Shown here piece by piece: positions 11,226 through 24,051 of a stretch of 64,000 bases of DNA. The number at the start of each line of letters is the position of its first letter. The stretch's first letter is position 1. The stretch comes from Gymnopus androsaceus JB14. Lineage: Eukaryota; Basidiomycota; Agaricomycetes; Agaricales; Omphalotaceae. A program made the translations under genes and the position numbers. The stretch lies in assembly GCA_009733575.1 (NCBI GenBank), contig ML769481.1:1-64000 (forward strand), written 5' to 3'. The notes beneath the pieces were generated by a model that searched no databases, was not told the DNA's origin, and saw only the letters and a program-made list of their open reading frames with translations.

Positions 11226-12987
11226 TGATGAGTTAGATTTGTGCTGGGTATGAAAACCAACCAAACAACAATCACCCCAATCAGATATAATCCAAAAGGT
11301 TTAATTTAATGCGAGGAAGGAGGTTGTCAAAGGTTCCCTCGACTACTAATTGATTCGAAGAGAAAAGCACTTGACAGTTGACACAGATAGTGCGCAATGA
11401 ACAAGGTTTTATATTTGGAGGGAGGTTTTGAAAAGCCAACTAACGTACAACGACGCGCTGAACTAATCAAGGGGAAAGCAAACACCAAAGCACGGGTCAA
11501 GTACGCCGACTCAACAAACGACTTTGCGTATCTCGGGAGCCTTTACGTTGCCGCGCAATGATACTCCAACTCTCAGGGATTCCCGCGAGTTACCTAACAA
11601 GCTTATACGACCGCCGCGCAAGTCACTCGAGTAGGCGTTTTTAACACACTCAGCGAAGAGCGGGCAAGGGGTAGAATCTGTTGGTAAAGCTAGGTAACAC
11701 TCCGAGAAGCTTCCTCCCTAAAACTAGACCAAGCCGACACTTGGGTCCAAGACCTTTCCTAATCAACAACGGGCTCGTCGAGGTGTGCATGTTAGGCTCC
11801 ACCTGCGGTCCTAAGACTGATGTGACCTCTCTTCGAGATGAAAACCAGGAATGCTTGACTTAATAGCCGGGAAGTAGAATGAACAGCCTCAGTATTATCG
11901 AGGTTACAAGAAGGCCACCCGTTTCAAAGGTTGTAGAGGACGATGCAGACGCGTCTGAGCGTGTACGAATCACTACAGGTCCTAAGATAGAACTGCGTTT
12001 CAGGTATCAAGTCTAACTTGTTATTCCGAGATAGAATAGCTACCCTTATATACTGAGCGAGATATATGAAAATAGGAAAATGAGAGAAACTGAGCGAGAT
12101 AGGATGAAACAGAGTAAGTAAAATAGAAAAGATAAATAATGTCCATATATGCGTGTATACTATGGTTTTGCCTCGACGTTTTCCTGCCTCGTTCATTTGT
12201 CTTCCTCGATTGGGTCGACTTTTGGGATTTTGGTCCGAATCGACTCGAGTCATTTGCCTTTTTACAAGGCTCACCAGTTCTTTTAGCAGAACAGCCCTCG
12301 GAAGTATTTCTATGTTTTTCCTTGCCAATGGGAGACTGGTTATTATCTCTAGTTCCGCGTGGTCTCGAGTCTAGATGCCTGGTAGCATATGGATCTCGGT
12401 GAAACGCTGAGGCTCGGATAGAAATACTCCTTGGTCCTTCCGTGCTCTAGAAGTAGCTACAGCAAGTGGGTCATGTGGCCGCGTTGGACTGCCGCGGCTA
12501 TATGCCTGGGCACTTTCCAGCGAGCGTCAACTTTGAGGGCACCCGTTAGGGTACTTCCCCATCTTGGTCCACCTTGCTTCGTTTAATAAACTTGAGTGTC
12601 GTTTAGACTCCTCGGTGAGCTGATCGCGGAAGCGATGCCTCGTTAAGACTTCGATCCCTTGGGTATATCCTTTGATGACCTAGCCTAGTATAACTGGTAT
12701 GTGGGCTAGTTTATCTGCCTCGGTCAGCAACTTGTTATCCAACAAGCTTGCCTCGCTACACCATACCACGCATAGGACTTTGATCGAGGCGCATTCACAA
12801 AGTTAAGTATGGTACCATTGCGCGTACCATTACTCTGCAACCTCTTGGGTAGAATAGGTCCTCGGTAGATTTTAACTATCAGCTCGGGCTCACTATAGTT
12901 CTCTTATTGACCGTGTTTTGTTACTAACAGAACCTAGGATTATTGGTTCTGCGCAGTTCTAGCCTTAGCCGAAAAATCGGCGTATCA
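11226..12987. mobile_element. Unclassified 1.76-kb insertion inside copia
   Basis: The copia sequence is broken between 11225 and 12988, and the 8-bp word TCGGTGGA occurs on both sides (11218-11225 and 12988-12995; 9 bp if the next T counts). The insert starts TGATGAGTTAG and ends CGGCGTATCA, sharing only TGAT/ATCA as inverted ends. No coding frame over about 130 codons and no family motif. An 8-9 bp duplication suits hAT or Mutator-like DNA transposons, but the ends match neither well. A solo LTR is possible from the TG...CA termini but usually makes 4-6 bp duplications. A second partial copy is at 1-158. Confidence 0.75.
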
Positions 12988-12999
12988 TCGGTGGATTGA

Positions 13000-14283
13000 A
13001 ACTTTTTTCCATTGTATGTGAAACAGATCTGTAAGTGACGTGCTTATGATCCAAAACCTTATGCTAAATATCTATGACGTGCAGATTAAAGCCTTACAAT
13101 ATATCCAGTTCTACTGGTGACATGCCAGTGAACGTGGAACCTATGAATATGTGAGTAAAACCATTGAAGGCCACTCTCCTATCCTAATCTGTGACGTGCA
13201 GACTAGACTGTAATGAATCCCCCAACTCCCATGGTGACGTGCCATTTGGTTCTGGGGAGAACCTTGATCCTGATGGGGATACGGTTATGGATGATACGTC
13301 AATTGCTGAACGTCGCATGCAACATACTCGAAAGCTACCTGCTTGATATGTCCACTGTACGCAGGACAAGGGGGGGAACACCAACCTCATAGATGTCCTT
13401 AGCGCACAGATTGACGATCTCGACATTGAATGCGACGAAGTGGACTTCCCACTACTAGCAGTGAAAGGTGTCGTACAAGTGGAAGTTGCCTACGCAGGTG
13501 CTGCACTCACAGACCCTATTGACAATCCAGAAGAAAAGGATCCCCAGTCCATCCTCGAAGCTCAATCTTCCATCTACTGGACCCACTGGCTCGCAGCAAT
13601 CTACAAGGAACTCGAGTTGCTGAAAGAAAAAGGGGTCTATGAGGAAGTAGACAAACTACCCCCCGGAAGAAAGGCAGTGGGCTCTAAATGGGTCCTCCAC
13701 ATCGAACAAGACCAGGATGGCCTCATATCTTGTTTCAAAGCTTGTCTTGTAGCTAAGGGATTCATGCAAATACCTGGTCAAGACTTTGTTTACACATTTG
13801 CACCCATAGCCCGATGGGAATCAATGTGTACGATACTTACACTAGTAGCGGAACACAACATGAAACTACAACAAATAGATGTCAAAACTGCCTTCCTTAA
13901 TGGACCTCTCGAGGAAGAAATCTACATGCGCAGCCCCTCCATAGTTGGCTTGGGGTACTGGAGACTGAAGAAGGGCCTATACAGCCTGAAGCAGTCCGGT
14001 AGGCAATGGTACCTTGAGCTTAACGCGAAACTCGAGACGATTGGGTTCAAACACCTCAAATCAGACTGGAGCGTATATATACACATAAATGGGAACAATT
14101 GCTCATACGTTACAACAAGCATGGATGACATGCTCATTGCGTCAACCACAGATGAAGAATCTGATTTGGTTGTGAATCTAATTGGTTCCTTGTTTGAAAT
14201 CACCAATAACAGTCAACCAATGTTCCACCTTGGGTGCACTATAGAATGAGATCTTGAAAATCAAACGATTAAGGTCAGCCAAA
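13000..14283 (+). pseudogene. Copia reverse transcriptase region
   Basis: The open part 13440-14249 encodes a copia reverse transcriptase: the opening VGSKWVLHIEQD block, the palm segment QQIDVKTAFLNGPLEEEIYM near residues 140-160, and a catalytic box altered to SMDDMLIAS where Y-V-D-D is usual. The linker 13000-13440 between integrase and polymerase is broken by stops. The frame ends in a TGA at 14247-14249, just before the RNase H segment. Confidence 0.9.
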
Positions 14284-15050
14284 TGACCTACATCCAGTCC
14301 ATCCTCCAAGAATTCAACTTCGAAAACCATAACACTGTATACACACCAATGGACCCAAAGACAAGACTAGTCCCCCAGACAACACCCCTTTCACCTGAAG
14401 AAGCCGAGAAGGTTGGAAAATTCCTGTACGGCGCTGTTGTAGGCAAATGCATGTACTTATGCACTTGCTCAAGGCCAGACATCGCCTACACCGTTCAAGA
14501 ACTAGCCCGTTTTATGGCTAACTATGGTCCTTCGCATATCACAGCCGCTAAACACCTTTTACGCTACCTCAAGGGAACTCAAACACTTGGTATTACATTG
14601 GGCTCATCGAACATTGTATATCCGATTATACAAGCCCTTTCAGACTCAGACTGGGGAATGGGAGACAAGAGAAAATCCATCTCTGGATTCCTAGTCATGG
14701 TTGGGGACTCACCACTGTTCTGGAGCTCGAAACAGCAGGCTGTGGTCGCATTGTCATCATGCAAGGCCGAATACTTGGCATCCACTCATTGCACGAGGGA
14801 AGTCCTATAGTTCTGGAATCTCTTCGCTGAACTTGGTTTTCCCCAATAAAACCCTACAACAATCTTTTGTGACAACCAGGGCATGGTCACCTGTACTCAC
14901 GACCCTCATGCTCATTCAAAGATGAAACATATTTCAATCTGAGAACACTTCATTCGCAACTGCATTGTTAAACGGCAAATTGACGTTATCCATGTTTCAG
15001 GTAAAGAAAACATTGCAGACTTACTTACTAAACCTCTGCATAGAACACTA
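14283..15050 (+). pseudogene. Copia RNase H region
   Basis: Continues the polymerase: SRPDIAYTVQELARFMA and RYLKGTQTL typical of the copia connection, then the RNase H core ALSDSDWG and WSSKQQAVVALSSCKAEY. A TAG at 14808-14810 and a later frameshift interrupt it. The C-terminal part with ENIADLLTKPLH follows near 15010-15045 in another frame. Confidence 0.9.
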
Positions 15051-15090
15051 CATACATGATGGGTTTCTATGCTTAGGCTCAATGCCGGTC

Positions 15091-15099
15091 AAGGGGGGG
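15091..15099 (+). promoter_or_regulatory. Copia polypurine tract
   Basis: aaggggggg immediately before the right LTR, the expected place for the plus-strand primer. Confidence 0.85.
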
Positions 15100-15300
15100 T
15101 GTCATAGTTAACCAACCTCGGCCTTACCAATATACTTCCGTCTGACTTACATACCAACCTGGGACAGAGCAACCCCTATTGCTCTTGTTGCTCTGTACCA
15201 GGTATGAACACTTTCCCATACATTAATATTGTACTTATTGCTCTCGTTGCTCCATACCAGATATACATGCATATCCTATAGAATTCATATAACCTTGACA
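15100..15300 (+). repeat. Copia right LTR
   Basis: 201 bp, same ends as the left LTR (TGTCATAG...CCTTGACA), followed by the target duplicate GAGAA. Confidence 0.93.
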
Positions 15301-15305
15301 GAGAA

Positions 15306-17067
15306 AAAGAGGCCCAGATACTCGCCACAGTTGAGAAGGGATAGTGAAAGCTAAGTGTTTCTGATCAGTAGACAATCAAAATATGTAAGAATACTAATAA
15401 TGTATACTTACAGCAAGATCAACCAATGTGATTCAAATGAGTTTACTGTATGCTGTACTACTGATTACCCACAGGCGGAAACAAAAGAACCTGAACATTT
15501 TAATCAGTATCTTTAGTGCAGGGAAATGAGCATCACTGACAGTTAAATCAGAAAAATAACGCAAACCTGAAAAAAAGAACTACTCTCAATCAGCGAGTCC
15601 AATATTGATTTAACATACACTGGCTAGACCTTTGTCCTAGATCATAGTTAATTTAGTTGTAATGCAAGTTGCTGTAAATCATGCTCACCACAGTAGTGAG
15701 CCTTGAGGCCAGAAAGTCAGCTGTATAGTACTGTAATTCAAGTGAATGTGGCACTTACTTTGAACCACTGTTTGGACCTCCAGCTTCAAGTGCAATGGGA
15801 TTATCAAAGTCATTAATGAGATATTTATACAGCCCAGCCAAAAAGAGGCATTGTTGCGCTGTGTCCAATGCCTAGAATTGCAATATGTCCCAAACTTCGT
15901 CAAAATAATATATGTATAATGCACACTAGGAACAGCTCAAGTCCATTGTTGCAGTAGATTAGTGAAGGATTAATGCTCACAATAAGACCAGAACAAAGCA
16001 TGACAATCTCCAAGTATCAAATTGTGAACGATGGGAAGTGAGGTACAAGAAAGTTTGTACACAGGTAGTGCCGGCATATAGTCTGTGATAGATGTCAATA
16101 AACTGAAGAAAGCAGAAAGCAGAAACAGTCTAATACTGTTGCAAAACTAGAGCCTATGAATATTGCGCCAAGATTGCTGCTGAGTGAAGGGATGGGTATT
16201 ACAGCAGGGATTGTGGTTGACAGATTAAAGTTGTCAACAAAGACTCCAATTGTGCCTTCTCACATTCTGACCCACAATACTTATATTAACTCGGCAAGCT
16301 GTCAAGTCTCTGCAATCTTGTAAGAATGCAGCTGCATTAGTGATATCAAGAGTACCGTGCTTTTGGACACGTTATCCTGCCAATTTTCCCTAAAAATGAT
16401 TGATCATGGAAAATAAGGGCACTGGCAAATCCGTATATTGGTCTCAGATTTGCCAGGGGATAATCACTCCACTGGTAATCCTCTCTACCACTCCACAGAT
16501 CTCAGGAGTCAGATTTGCCAGGTCATAATTATGCTACTGCATATTGCATGTAATCAATGTGTAATCCTTTCTAAAATTCCACAACTTCAGGGTTGCTCAA
16601 AAAAAATTTCCTCCTTCACTATTGCCATTTACACCTTCATCTCGCCATTCTTCCTTTTATTCAATTAGAGCAATTCAGTCCTTTTCCCTAGAATACTTCT
16701 TCATGTCTACAAGAAGTGGAAGCCTACAGTTAATCTTATGGCAGAAGCACTTCATGGCACTCAAAGCAAAAGTGTGAGATACAACCTTCATAAGGATTGA
16801 AACAAAAACATCCATCATCAACTCCTCAGATCACTCCCCAATGTGTGGCTGTACTCGGGCAAATTCCCATAGAGCTTCTGAGGGTACTTGGAATTGGGAA
16901 CACATATACTCCCTTCTGCTCCATCAGTACTCGAATCAAAAGGCAAATATGTAGGGGAAATAAAGAAGATATAGAAATCTCACCATCATTACTTCCACCA
17001 TTTGGGAAAGCAAATCATAATACTATTCCACAAAGTTTCTGGAAAGATTGTTATTGTTGCAGATTTA
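15306..17067. repeat. Background repeat, copy B (right part)
   Basis: Resumes the alignment with copy A at about 2938, after the copia insertion. Around 16430-16530 a short direct repeat of cagatttgccagg occurs twice. From 16619 to about 16800 it is similar to 29760-29940. No gene recognised. It ends at the gypsy insertion. Confidence 0.65.
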
Positions 17068-18017
17068 TGTTATGACCCATACCATTTGCTATTAAACTTT
17101 ATTAACACTACTTACCATAAATTCACTCTTTTACTAGTATTAAACCGCATACACTCACTATCTACTCAGATAAGATTGCAGTACTGATAGTACAAACAAT
17201 CCCACACATTCATTAGTATACATTCCGCATTTTCACATACATAATGTGCAATTACAGCGCATATATGCATAAATTCTCACACTTACTGTGCATTTACAGT
17301 GCATATAAGCACAAATTCCCATACTTACTGCGGATTCCGTAGCTTCTATACATTTATTATATATACCTATTCAATTTCCGCAGTTAATGCGCAGCTCCGC
17401 AGTGATACTGCGCATTCTGCAGCTTTTCTTTTAGTATATAAGTAGCTAAGATTCACCATGTACGGTAGACATATTATTTTTTGAATCTAAACCGCCCTTT
17501 GTGCTAAACACCCCTTGTGTGTGCTTCAAGACCACTTTTGGTGTATTCTGTTGAGCTATCTCCAGATACACTTCCACCCTATATAGATCGTTGAGCTATC
17601 TCTGATCTATTTATTCACCTGTTGAGCTATCTACTTGTGAATACTTACTATTACTTGTTAAGACATCTCTGAGTATTAGTTACAAGCCTTATTGCCTATT
17701 GTTGAGCCATCTCCAAAAGTAATACTTATTATTATTTGTTGAGCTATCTCTGAATAGTAATTAAAACCTTTGCTGCCTATTGTTGAGCCATCTCCAAAGG
17801 TAGTACTTATCATTGTTTGTTGAGATATCTCCGAACAATATATTCTGTGAGTTCCATATTAATTAATTCTGTTACTAACAATTCTACTTGAGCCTAGTTG
17901 TTTGAGTATATATTTCTTGCCTAGCAGTTATTAACGGTCCAAGGCTTGTCTTAAGTTTCCCATTTTTATTACTAACGTGTTATTAGGTTTGGAGGAGATT
18001 CAAGTCGAGTCATAACA
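17068..18017 (+). repeat. Gypsy left LTR
   Basis: 950 bp, TGTTATGACC...GTCATAACA. It contains eight spaced copies of a motif near TGTTGAGCTATCTC between 17549 and 17832. Confidence 0.93.
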
Positions 18018-18047
18018 TAATAATACGTCTCCACCCGCCTCCATCAA

Positions 18048-21000
18048 ATGTCTACACAAACAACCAGAGTAACAACCCAAACTGGGTCTCAACAAGTTCC
18101 ACCTACACCTACCATTCCTGCACATCATGTATTTGCACCTGATAATACTTGGGTACAACCTGCTGAAGCATCAACTAGTCAAGCTACTCCAATGGGTTTT
18201 AATACACCTGGACTAACATTGGGACAAGCTCCAGCATTGCATACAGGTTTTGCAGATATCACACCAGTATCACCAGGAAGGTTGTCTGAAAATACAGAAG
18301 GTGAAGTTATAGTCATGAGGAGAATTCATTATTCTTCAGATGGTAGTGGTCACTATTCAGAAACTGTATTACAAGAGGCAGTTGTTTCTCCTAGTGAGCA
18401 AGTTACTGCAATGTTTACTGGTCGTAATGACTGATCCATGAGGCATTCACTTGATAATGGGTCGCGAGGACATCAACAGCAAACACCAGTTTCTGCCTCA
18501 AGGGTACCACTTGTTACTTCTAATGTTATTAACTCTATAGTATCACAACACCAGGGTTCTCATGGTAGTGTTCACTCAATGTCACACCCTGCTGAAGTAC
18601 AAAGGAGTTCTAGATCAGGTCATAATTCTCCTATAATAAGATCTCATGGGAATACATCTCAAAGGCATGCATCTCCAATTATGCATAATAATGAGGTAGT
18701 ATTACAAGATATATCTGTTAGAAGGTCACCATCCTCAGTGATACCTGATGAAAGGTCAAGTCATTCAAGAGGGTTAAATAATCCTATTTTTGAGTCAACA
18801 CCTAGAAATTTGCAAGATACACAACAGTATGAAGAGGCTATACAAAGTGTATTGGGAAGTCATTATTCTGGAAGACCTGAACAGTCTGTTCAAAATTCTG
18901 TTCAACCACCTTTAAGAAATGTTGTATCTCCTAGAAATGTTCCACTTCCACATGGATCTCCTACAGATTCACCAAGACAGTCCTCACATAGGTCAATAAT
19001 TCCAGTGCTGGATTGTCTGCAGAATGCAGAAAACAGGTTGAATCAGTTAGGACAACATTGTCAAACATTTTTAGAAACCTTGGGTTATGCAAGTAATGAT
19101 GCACAACCTTGGCAATGGGTTCAACAACTTGAAAGACTGGGAAACAGAGATCTTCGGTCATTAAGTCCTGAATTATATGAATTACTTTCAGATGAAAGAA
19201 ATAGTAGGTTATTGGCACACTTGTACACTGAGACACAGAGTGATGGTATTCAAATACTTTTGAGAGCAAAAAGTCATACTAGTGCAGAACTGGCTCCGTC
19301 TGTTCATCTTAGTCAATTTGAGAATGAACAACAGCCAATGCCAGTTATGCAGAGCACTCAGATCGAAAATGTAGATAGAGTGACTAGGCATAATACTCCA
19401 ATTGTTCAACAGAATAGAGAGAGTACATATATGCAGGCACCAGTGGAAGTTCAACCAGAACCAATTAGTCACAATAATCATGAACCAGTACAATCTTTGG
19501 GTGATGATTTTGTTCAAGTTCCAATTCCTTTGTGCATAATCCATCTATGAACCAGGAAAATTTAAGTCCAAGAACTAGAATTCAAGATTGGACAAGAAGA
19601 ATTGAATCTTTTAGTCCTCATAGTATGCATGTTATTCAACCTATGTCACACACACCTATGATGGAAAATCCTGTTACTAGAATGGAACAAGAGGTGAACA
19701 ATGCTAATGGGCATGTTCATTTTAATAGTACATTTAAAAGGGATGAACCACCACATAATAGGGATGTCAATGTACAGGACTTTGCAAAGAAGAAAACTAG
19801 TAGGTTTCAAAGCAGAATGCAAAATTTAGCTGCACCTACAAATGATAAATTCAATTTGCAACAACAAACTGTGGAACATGTAAATAATGAACCTAGTACA
19901 AGTAGAGTTCAGTTAATTACAGAGCCATATACTTATCAGGAGATAATTAATCCTGCACCTATTTTTACACCTATGCCACATAACATTAGACCTCCAAATC
20001 CTACACCAATCCAAGCAGAAAATCTGACCTCTATGGCAAATCAACTTGCAGCAATAAATTTGGCTGATGATGCAAATGAACATTTGCCAATTTAGGGATC
20101 TACTTTTACTGCTAGCAAGGGTAAAACACCTGTAAGAGGTTCAGGAGGTGCACTACTACCACCACCACCACCACCACCACCAAATGATCCTGGAGAACCA
20201 GATGATGATGATGGAAATGGCTCACATGGTGGAAATCATGAAAATAGCTCCAGAGGAAATAAGAATCAGGGAGGTTCCTCTGAACCACCACATGGTAATG
20301 GACCACCTTGTAAAAAGTCTGGATGTTGTTGCTGTAAGGATGGTAGAGATGGAAGGGATGGTAGAGATGGTAGAGATGGTAGGGATGTTAATAGTCAAAA
20401 TCCTGAGAAAGAAGAGCAGAAACGACGAAATGAGGAAATGACAAGGGCACTTACAAGAGAGTCTAAACTTGATATTAACAAGCCAACTCCATTTGATGGC
20501 TCAAACCGTACTCTTTGGAGACCATTCTTAAATTCAGTCATAATCATGTTTAATGCTAAGCCTCTGACTTACGCATCAGATAATTCTAAAATTGCTTTTG
20601 CTGCTTCATATCTTTCAGGAGCTGCTGCTAAGTATTATAATAATCTGGTAGAACGTCAGGCCACAAATGAAAATGAAACATTTTTACCAGCATTGAATAT
20701 TTGGTCTGAATTTGTCAAATTGTTTGCATGCATGTTTGGTCTACATGATGAAAAAATGCATGCGCAATCACAATTGGACAAATGTCTCCAAATACCAAGA
20801 GAGTCATTTGCTGACTTCTTAGTACGCTTTGAGGATATCTCCAATCGGACCACTTATAATGATCCTGCCAAATGTTGGAGACTTCTTAACCAAATTCATG
20901 GTGATTTACGGAACCGTCTCACAATGGTTGGTAACTTACCAGAAACATATCAAGATGTTGTTGATGGATTACTGGATATTGATGGTGCCAGAGAAGCTTT

Positions 21001-21550
21001 TCAGGACTCTGGTTTAATGAATAATTCCAGAGCAGTTAGTAATAATATTTCAGATCCAGCAAATAATGTTGATTGCAATCAACCTGGCACTGGATATTGT
21101 ACTACAGCTAACAGAATTTTCAACCAAAATAATCCAAATCCACCAGCAAATACTCAAGCTACATAATTTCAACCACAAGGTTCAAGTTCAAATACTGTGA
21201 CCCAAAATCAGAGATCTAATTCTTCAAACAATAACAATGCTAATAATGCACCAGCTGTGGTAAGAATGGCTTGGGTTACTCAAGAAGAATATGATCAACG
21301 ACATGCCAGAGGGGCTTGTACTTACTGTGGTGAAATGGGACACTTTGCTAGAGAATGTCCACAAAGGCGCAACAATGTTGCTGGTAGAGCTACATTCAGT
21401 GATAATTCTAATGAGCCTTCTCCTAGTATATTATTAGAAGTTCAGGATGATATCATTGATATTGATAGCACCCTCTTTGAGGAAAGCACTGAAGGGGAGG
21501 AAAATGAAGACTATGACCAGGGAAACATCTCCATGACTCAGGAAGAGTAG
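18048..21550 (+). pseudogene. Gypsy gag
   Basis: Structural polyprotein beginning at an ATG only 30 bases after the LTR. A long, Ser/Gln/Pro-rich N-terminal region (18048-20095) has an internal TGA at about 18432, a frameshift at about 19540 and a TAG at 20093. A proline run and a run of Gly-Arg-Asp triplets after a Cys cluster follow at about 20157-20390. The retrotransposon capsid core is at 20438-21166. A standard CCHC zinc knuckle (CTYCGEMGHFARECP) lies at 21318-21362, after another in-frame stop at 21164. Function: assembly of the virus-like particle. Confidence 0.88.
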
Positions 21551-21552
21551 GG

Positions 21553-24045
21553 GAAAACTTGAGTCAAAATTTTCTTCACCCCACTCACTTATTTGGTGCT
21601 GTAACTGAACAGACACCTGCAATTATTTCATCAATTTCACTTCATTCTTTCATTATTAATACTAAATTATTTACTAAGGACTCTGAAACTCAACAGGCAC
21701 TTGTTGATTCTGGTGCTTCAAGATCATTTATTGATGAGTTCCTACCAGAGAAATTTCCTAATTTTATTCACAAATTACCTTTTCCTATCCCTCTTAAATT
21801 ATTTGATGGACAATATTCCTCAGCAGGACATATTAAGTTCACATTTTATACTAAATTATTATTTGAGGATGGATCAGAACATGATCTTACTTTACTTATT
21901 ACTCGATTACACCCAGATGCACCTATATTTCTAGGTTTTCCTTGGCTTCAAAAGTATAATCCACAAATTGATTGGGCTAAACTTATGTTCTCATTCAATA
22001 ATGGAGCAAAACTTGCTGCAGCTAGAGTCATTGATAGTAGGTTTCCAAAATTTCCACATAGATTTCTATATAAGCCAACTATTGAAGTGATTCCAGAACC
22101 AGTACAGAATATGGAACCAGGACTGGGATTAGATGATCCATTGTTACTCCATGTAGATAAATTGGAAGATTACTTTGCTCAGAAAGAATTCAAGCAAATT
22201 CAGTCTGAAAAGCATAAGTATGACCAAGCAGAAAACATAGAGGATAAATCTGAGTCAGTTCAAGATGTATCAGGAAAATCTACAAAACATCCATTTTCAG
22301 AAAAGAAAGCACCTTTAGTTAGTCTCATAGGAGCCCCAGCTTTTGCAAGGCTAATTAAAGAAGGATGTCCAACTTTTACACTCAACATTTCACCTACAAA
22401 TGAAATTGTTGATATCCGGGGAACAAGTACAAAAGAAGCACCTTGTGCACCAAAGGTAGATTCAGAACCACAAATTTATCCTGATTTCAAGAATTTATCT
22501 GAAGAGCAAGTGCTACATAAAGTTGTTCCAAAGGAATACCATAGGTGGGCTAAAGTATTCTCTGCTGGAGAAGCAAAAGCCTTACCTCCACATCGGCCCT
22601 ATGATCTCAAAATAGAGACCGAGGAAGGTAAACCTATGCCACCAGCTGCCAAGATATATAATCTATCTGAGGTTGAACTCAAAGCTTTGAAAGATTACAT
22701 TGATGACATGTTGGATAAAGGGTTTATAAGAGCTTCAAGTTCTCCTATGGGAGCTGCAGTATTATTTGTTAAGAAAAAGGATGGTGGATTAAGAATGTGT
22801 ATTGATTATAGGGCTCTGAACCGAATCACTGGCAAGAATAAATACCCACTTCCTTTAATTGGTAATTTAATTGATCAGTTGAGAAATGCCAAGAAATACA
22901 CAAAATTAGACTTGAGAGCAGGATACAATAATGTCCGTATTGCTGAAGGTCATGAGTGGAAAACTGCTTTTAGAAGTAGATATGGGTCTTTCGAAATGAT
23001 GGTCATGCCTTTTGGGTTGACAAATGCACCATCTGCATTTCAACATTTTATGAATGATATTTTCCATGACATGGTTGATGATTTTGTTGTCATTTATCTA
23101 GATGATATCTTGATTTATTCAGAGAATGATGAACAGCATGAGGAGCATGTGAAAAGGGTTCTACAGAGACTTGAAGAAAATCATCTCTTTGCAAAACCTG
23201 AGAAATGTGATTTTCATACTACATCAGTGGAATACTTAGGATTAATTGTATCACCAGAGGGGATCTCTATGGACCCTAAAAAGGTGGAAATAATCAATAA
23301 ATGGCCAACACCAACTACTGTCAAGGAGTTACAATCATTTTTAGGCTTTGCTAACTTTTACAGGCGCTTCATAGATAATTATTCTGGCATAGTGAAAGCA
23401 TTAACAAAACTACTAGGAAAGGATGTGTCTTGGAATTGGTCACCAGAGTGTACTGCTTCATTTGAATTACTCAAGAAAGCATTTCAACAAGCTCCAGTTC
23501 TACAACATTTCAATCCTGAATTTCCTATTATTGTTGAATCTGATGCTTCTGACTATGCTACTGCTTCAATCATTTCACAGTTTAATCCAATTACTAGTGA
23601 ACGTCATCCAGTTGCATTCTTTGCAAGAAGTATGACAAGAGCAGAGCTCAATTATGATATTTATGACAAAGAACTTTTAGCTATAGTTGAATCATTTAAA
23701 CAGTGGAGAGCTTACCTTGAAGGAGCTCATTATCAAATTCAAGTTTATACTGATCATAATAATTTACAGTGGTTTACAACAACAATATCCTTAAGTAGAA
23801 GACAAGCTAGATGGTCTGAATTTTTATCAGGATTTGATTTCATCATTAATTATTGTCCAGGAAGATTGGGAGCTAAGCCAGATGCACTTACAAGAAGATC
23901 AGATGTATATCCAAAGAAAGCTGCACAGGCACTTTACAATGAAGGAAATACAAAAATCTTGTTGAAACCTAAACAACTAATAGCTTCCATACTTATGAAT
24001 GATGAAATGGAAATCAACAAATTTCGACATGCCAAGAAGGATTAG
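21553..24045 (+). pseudogene. Gypsy protease, reverse transcriptase, RNase H
   Basis: Open frame of 828 codons from a non-ATG position, in the -1 frame relative to gag, consistent with a polyprotein made by frameshifting. The aspartic protease motif VDSGASRSF is near residue 50. The reverse transcriptase block runs about 360-540, with the intact catalytic box YLDDILIYS. RNase H follows, with ESDASDYA near 660 and YTDHNNL near 735. A TAG at 24043 separates it from integrase. Confidence 0.93.
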
Positions 24046-24051
24046 TATTGG

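Larger units (their letters stand above)
8102..15300 (+). mobile_element. Ty1/copia LTR retrotransposon, decayed
   Basis: A complete insertion bounded by 201-bp LTRs and a 5-bp target duplication GAGAA (8097-8101 and 15301-15305). Domain order is gag, protease, integrase, reverse transcriptase, RNase H, which defines Ty1/copia. The reading frame carries premature stops at about 8532, 10044 and 14808 and several frameshifts. It is also split by a 1.76-kb insertion at 11226-12987, so it cannot act on its own. Without that insert the element is about 5.4 kb, normal for copia. Confidence 0.93.

Noticed and set aside
20112..20441. His-rich, Val-rich and Met/Glu-rich open frames on both strands.
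   Set aside because: Shadows of the proline and Gly-Arg-Asp codon repeats in gypsy gag.
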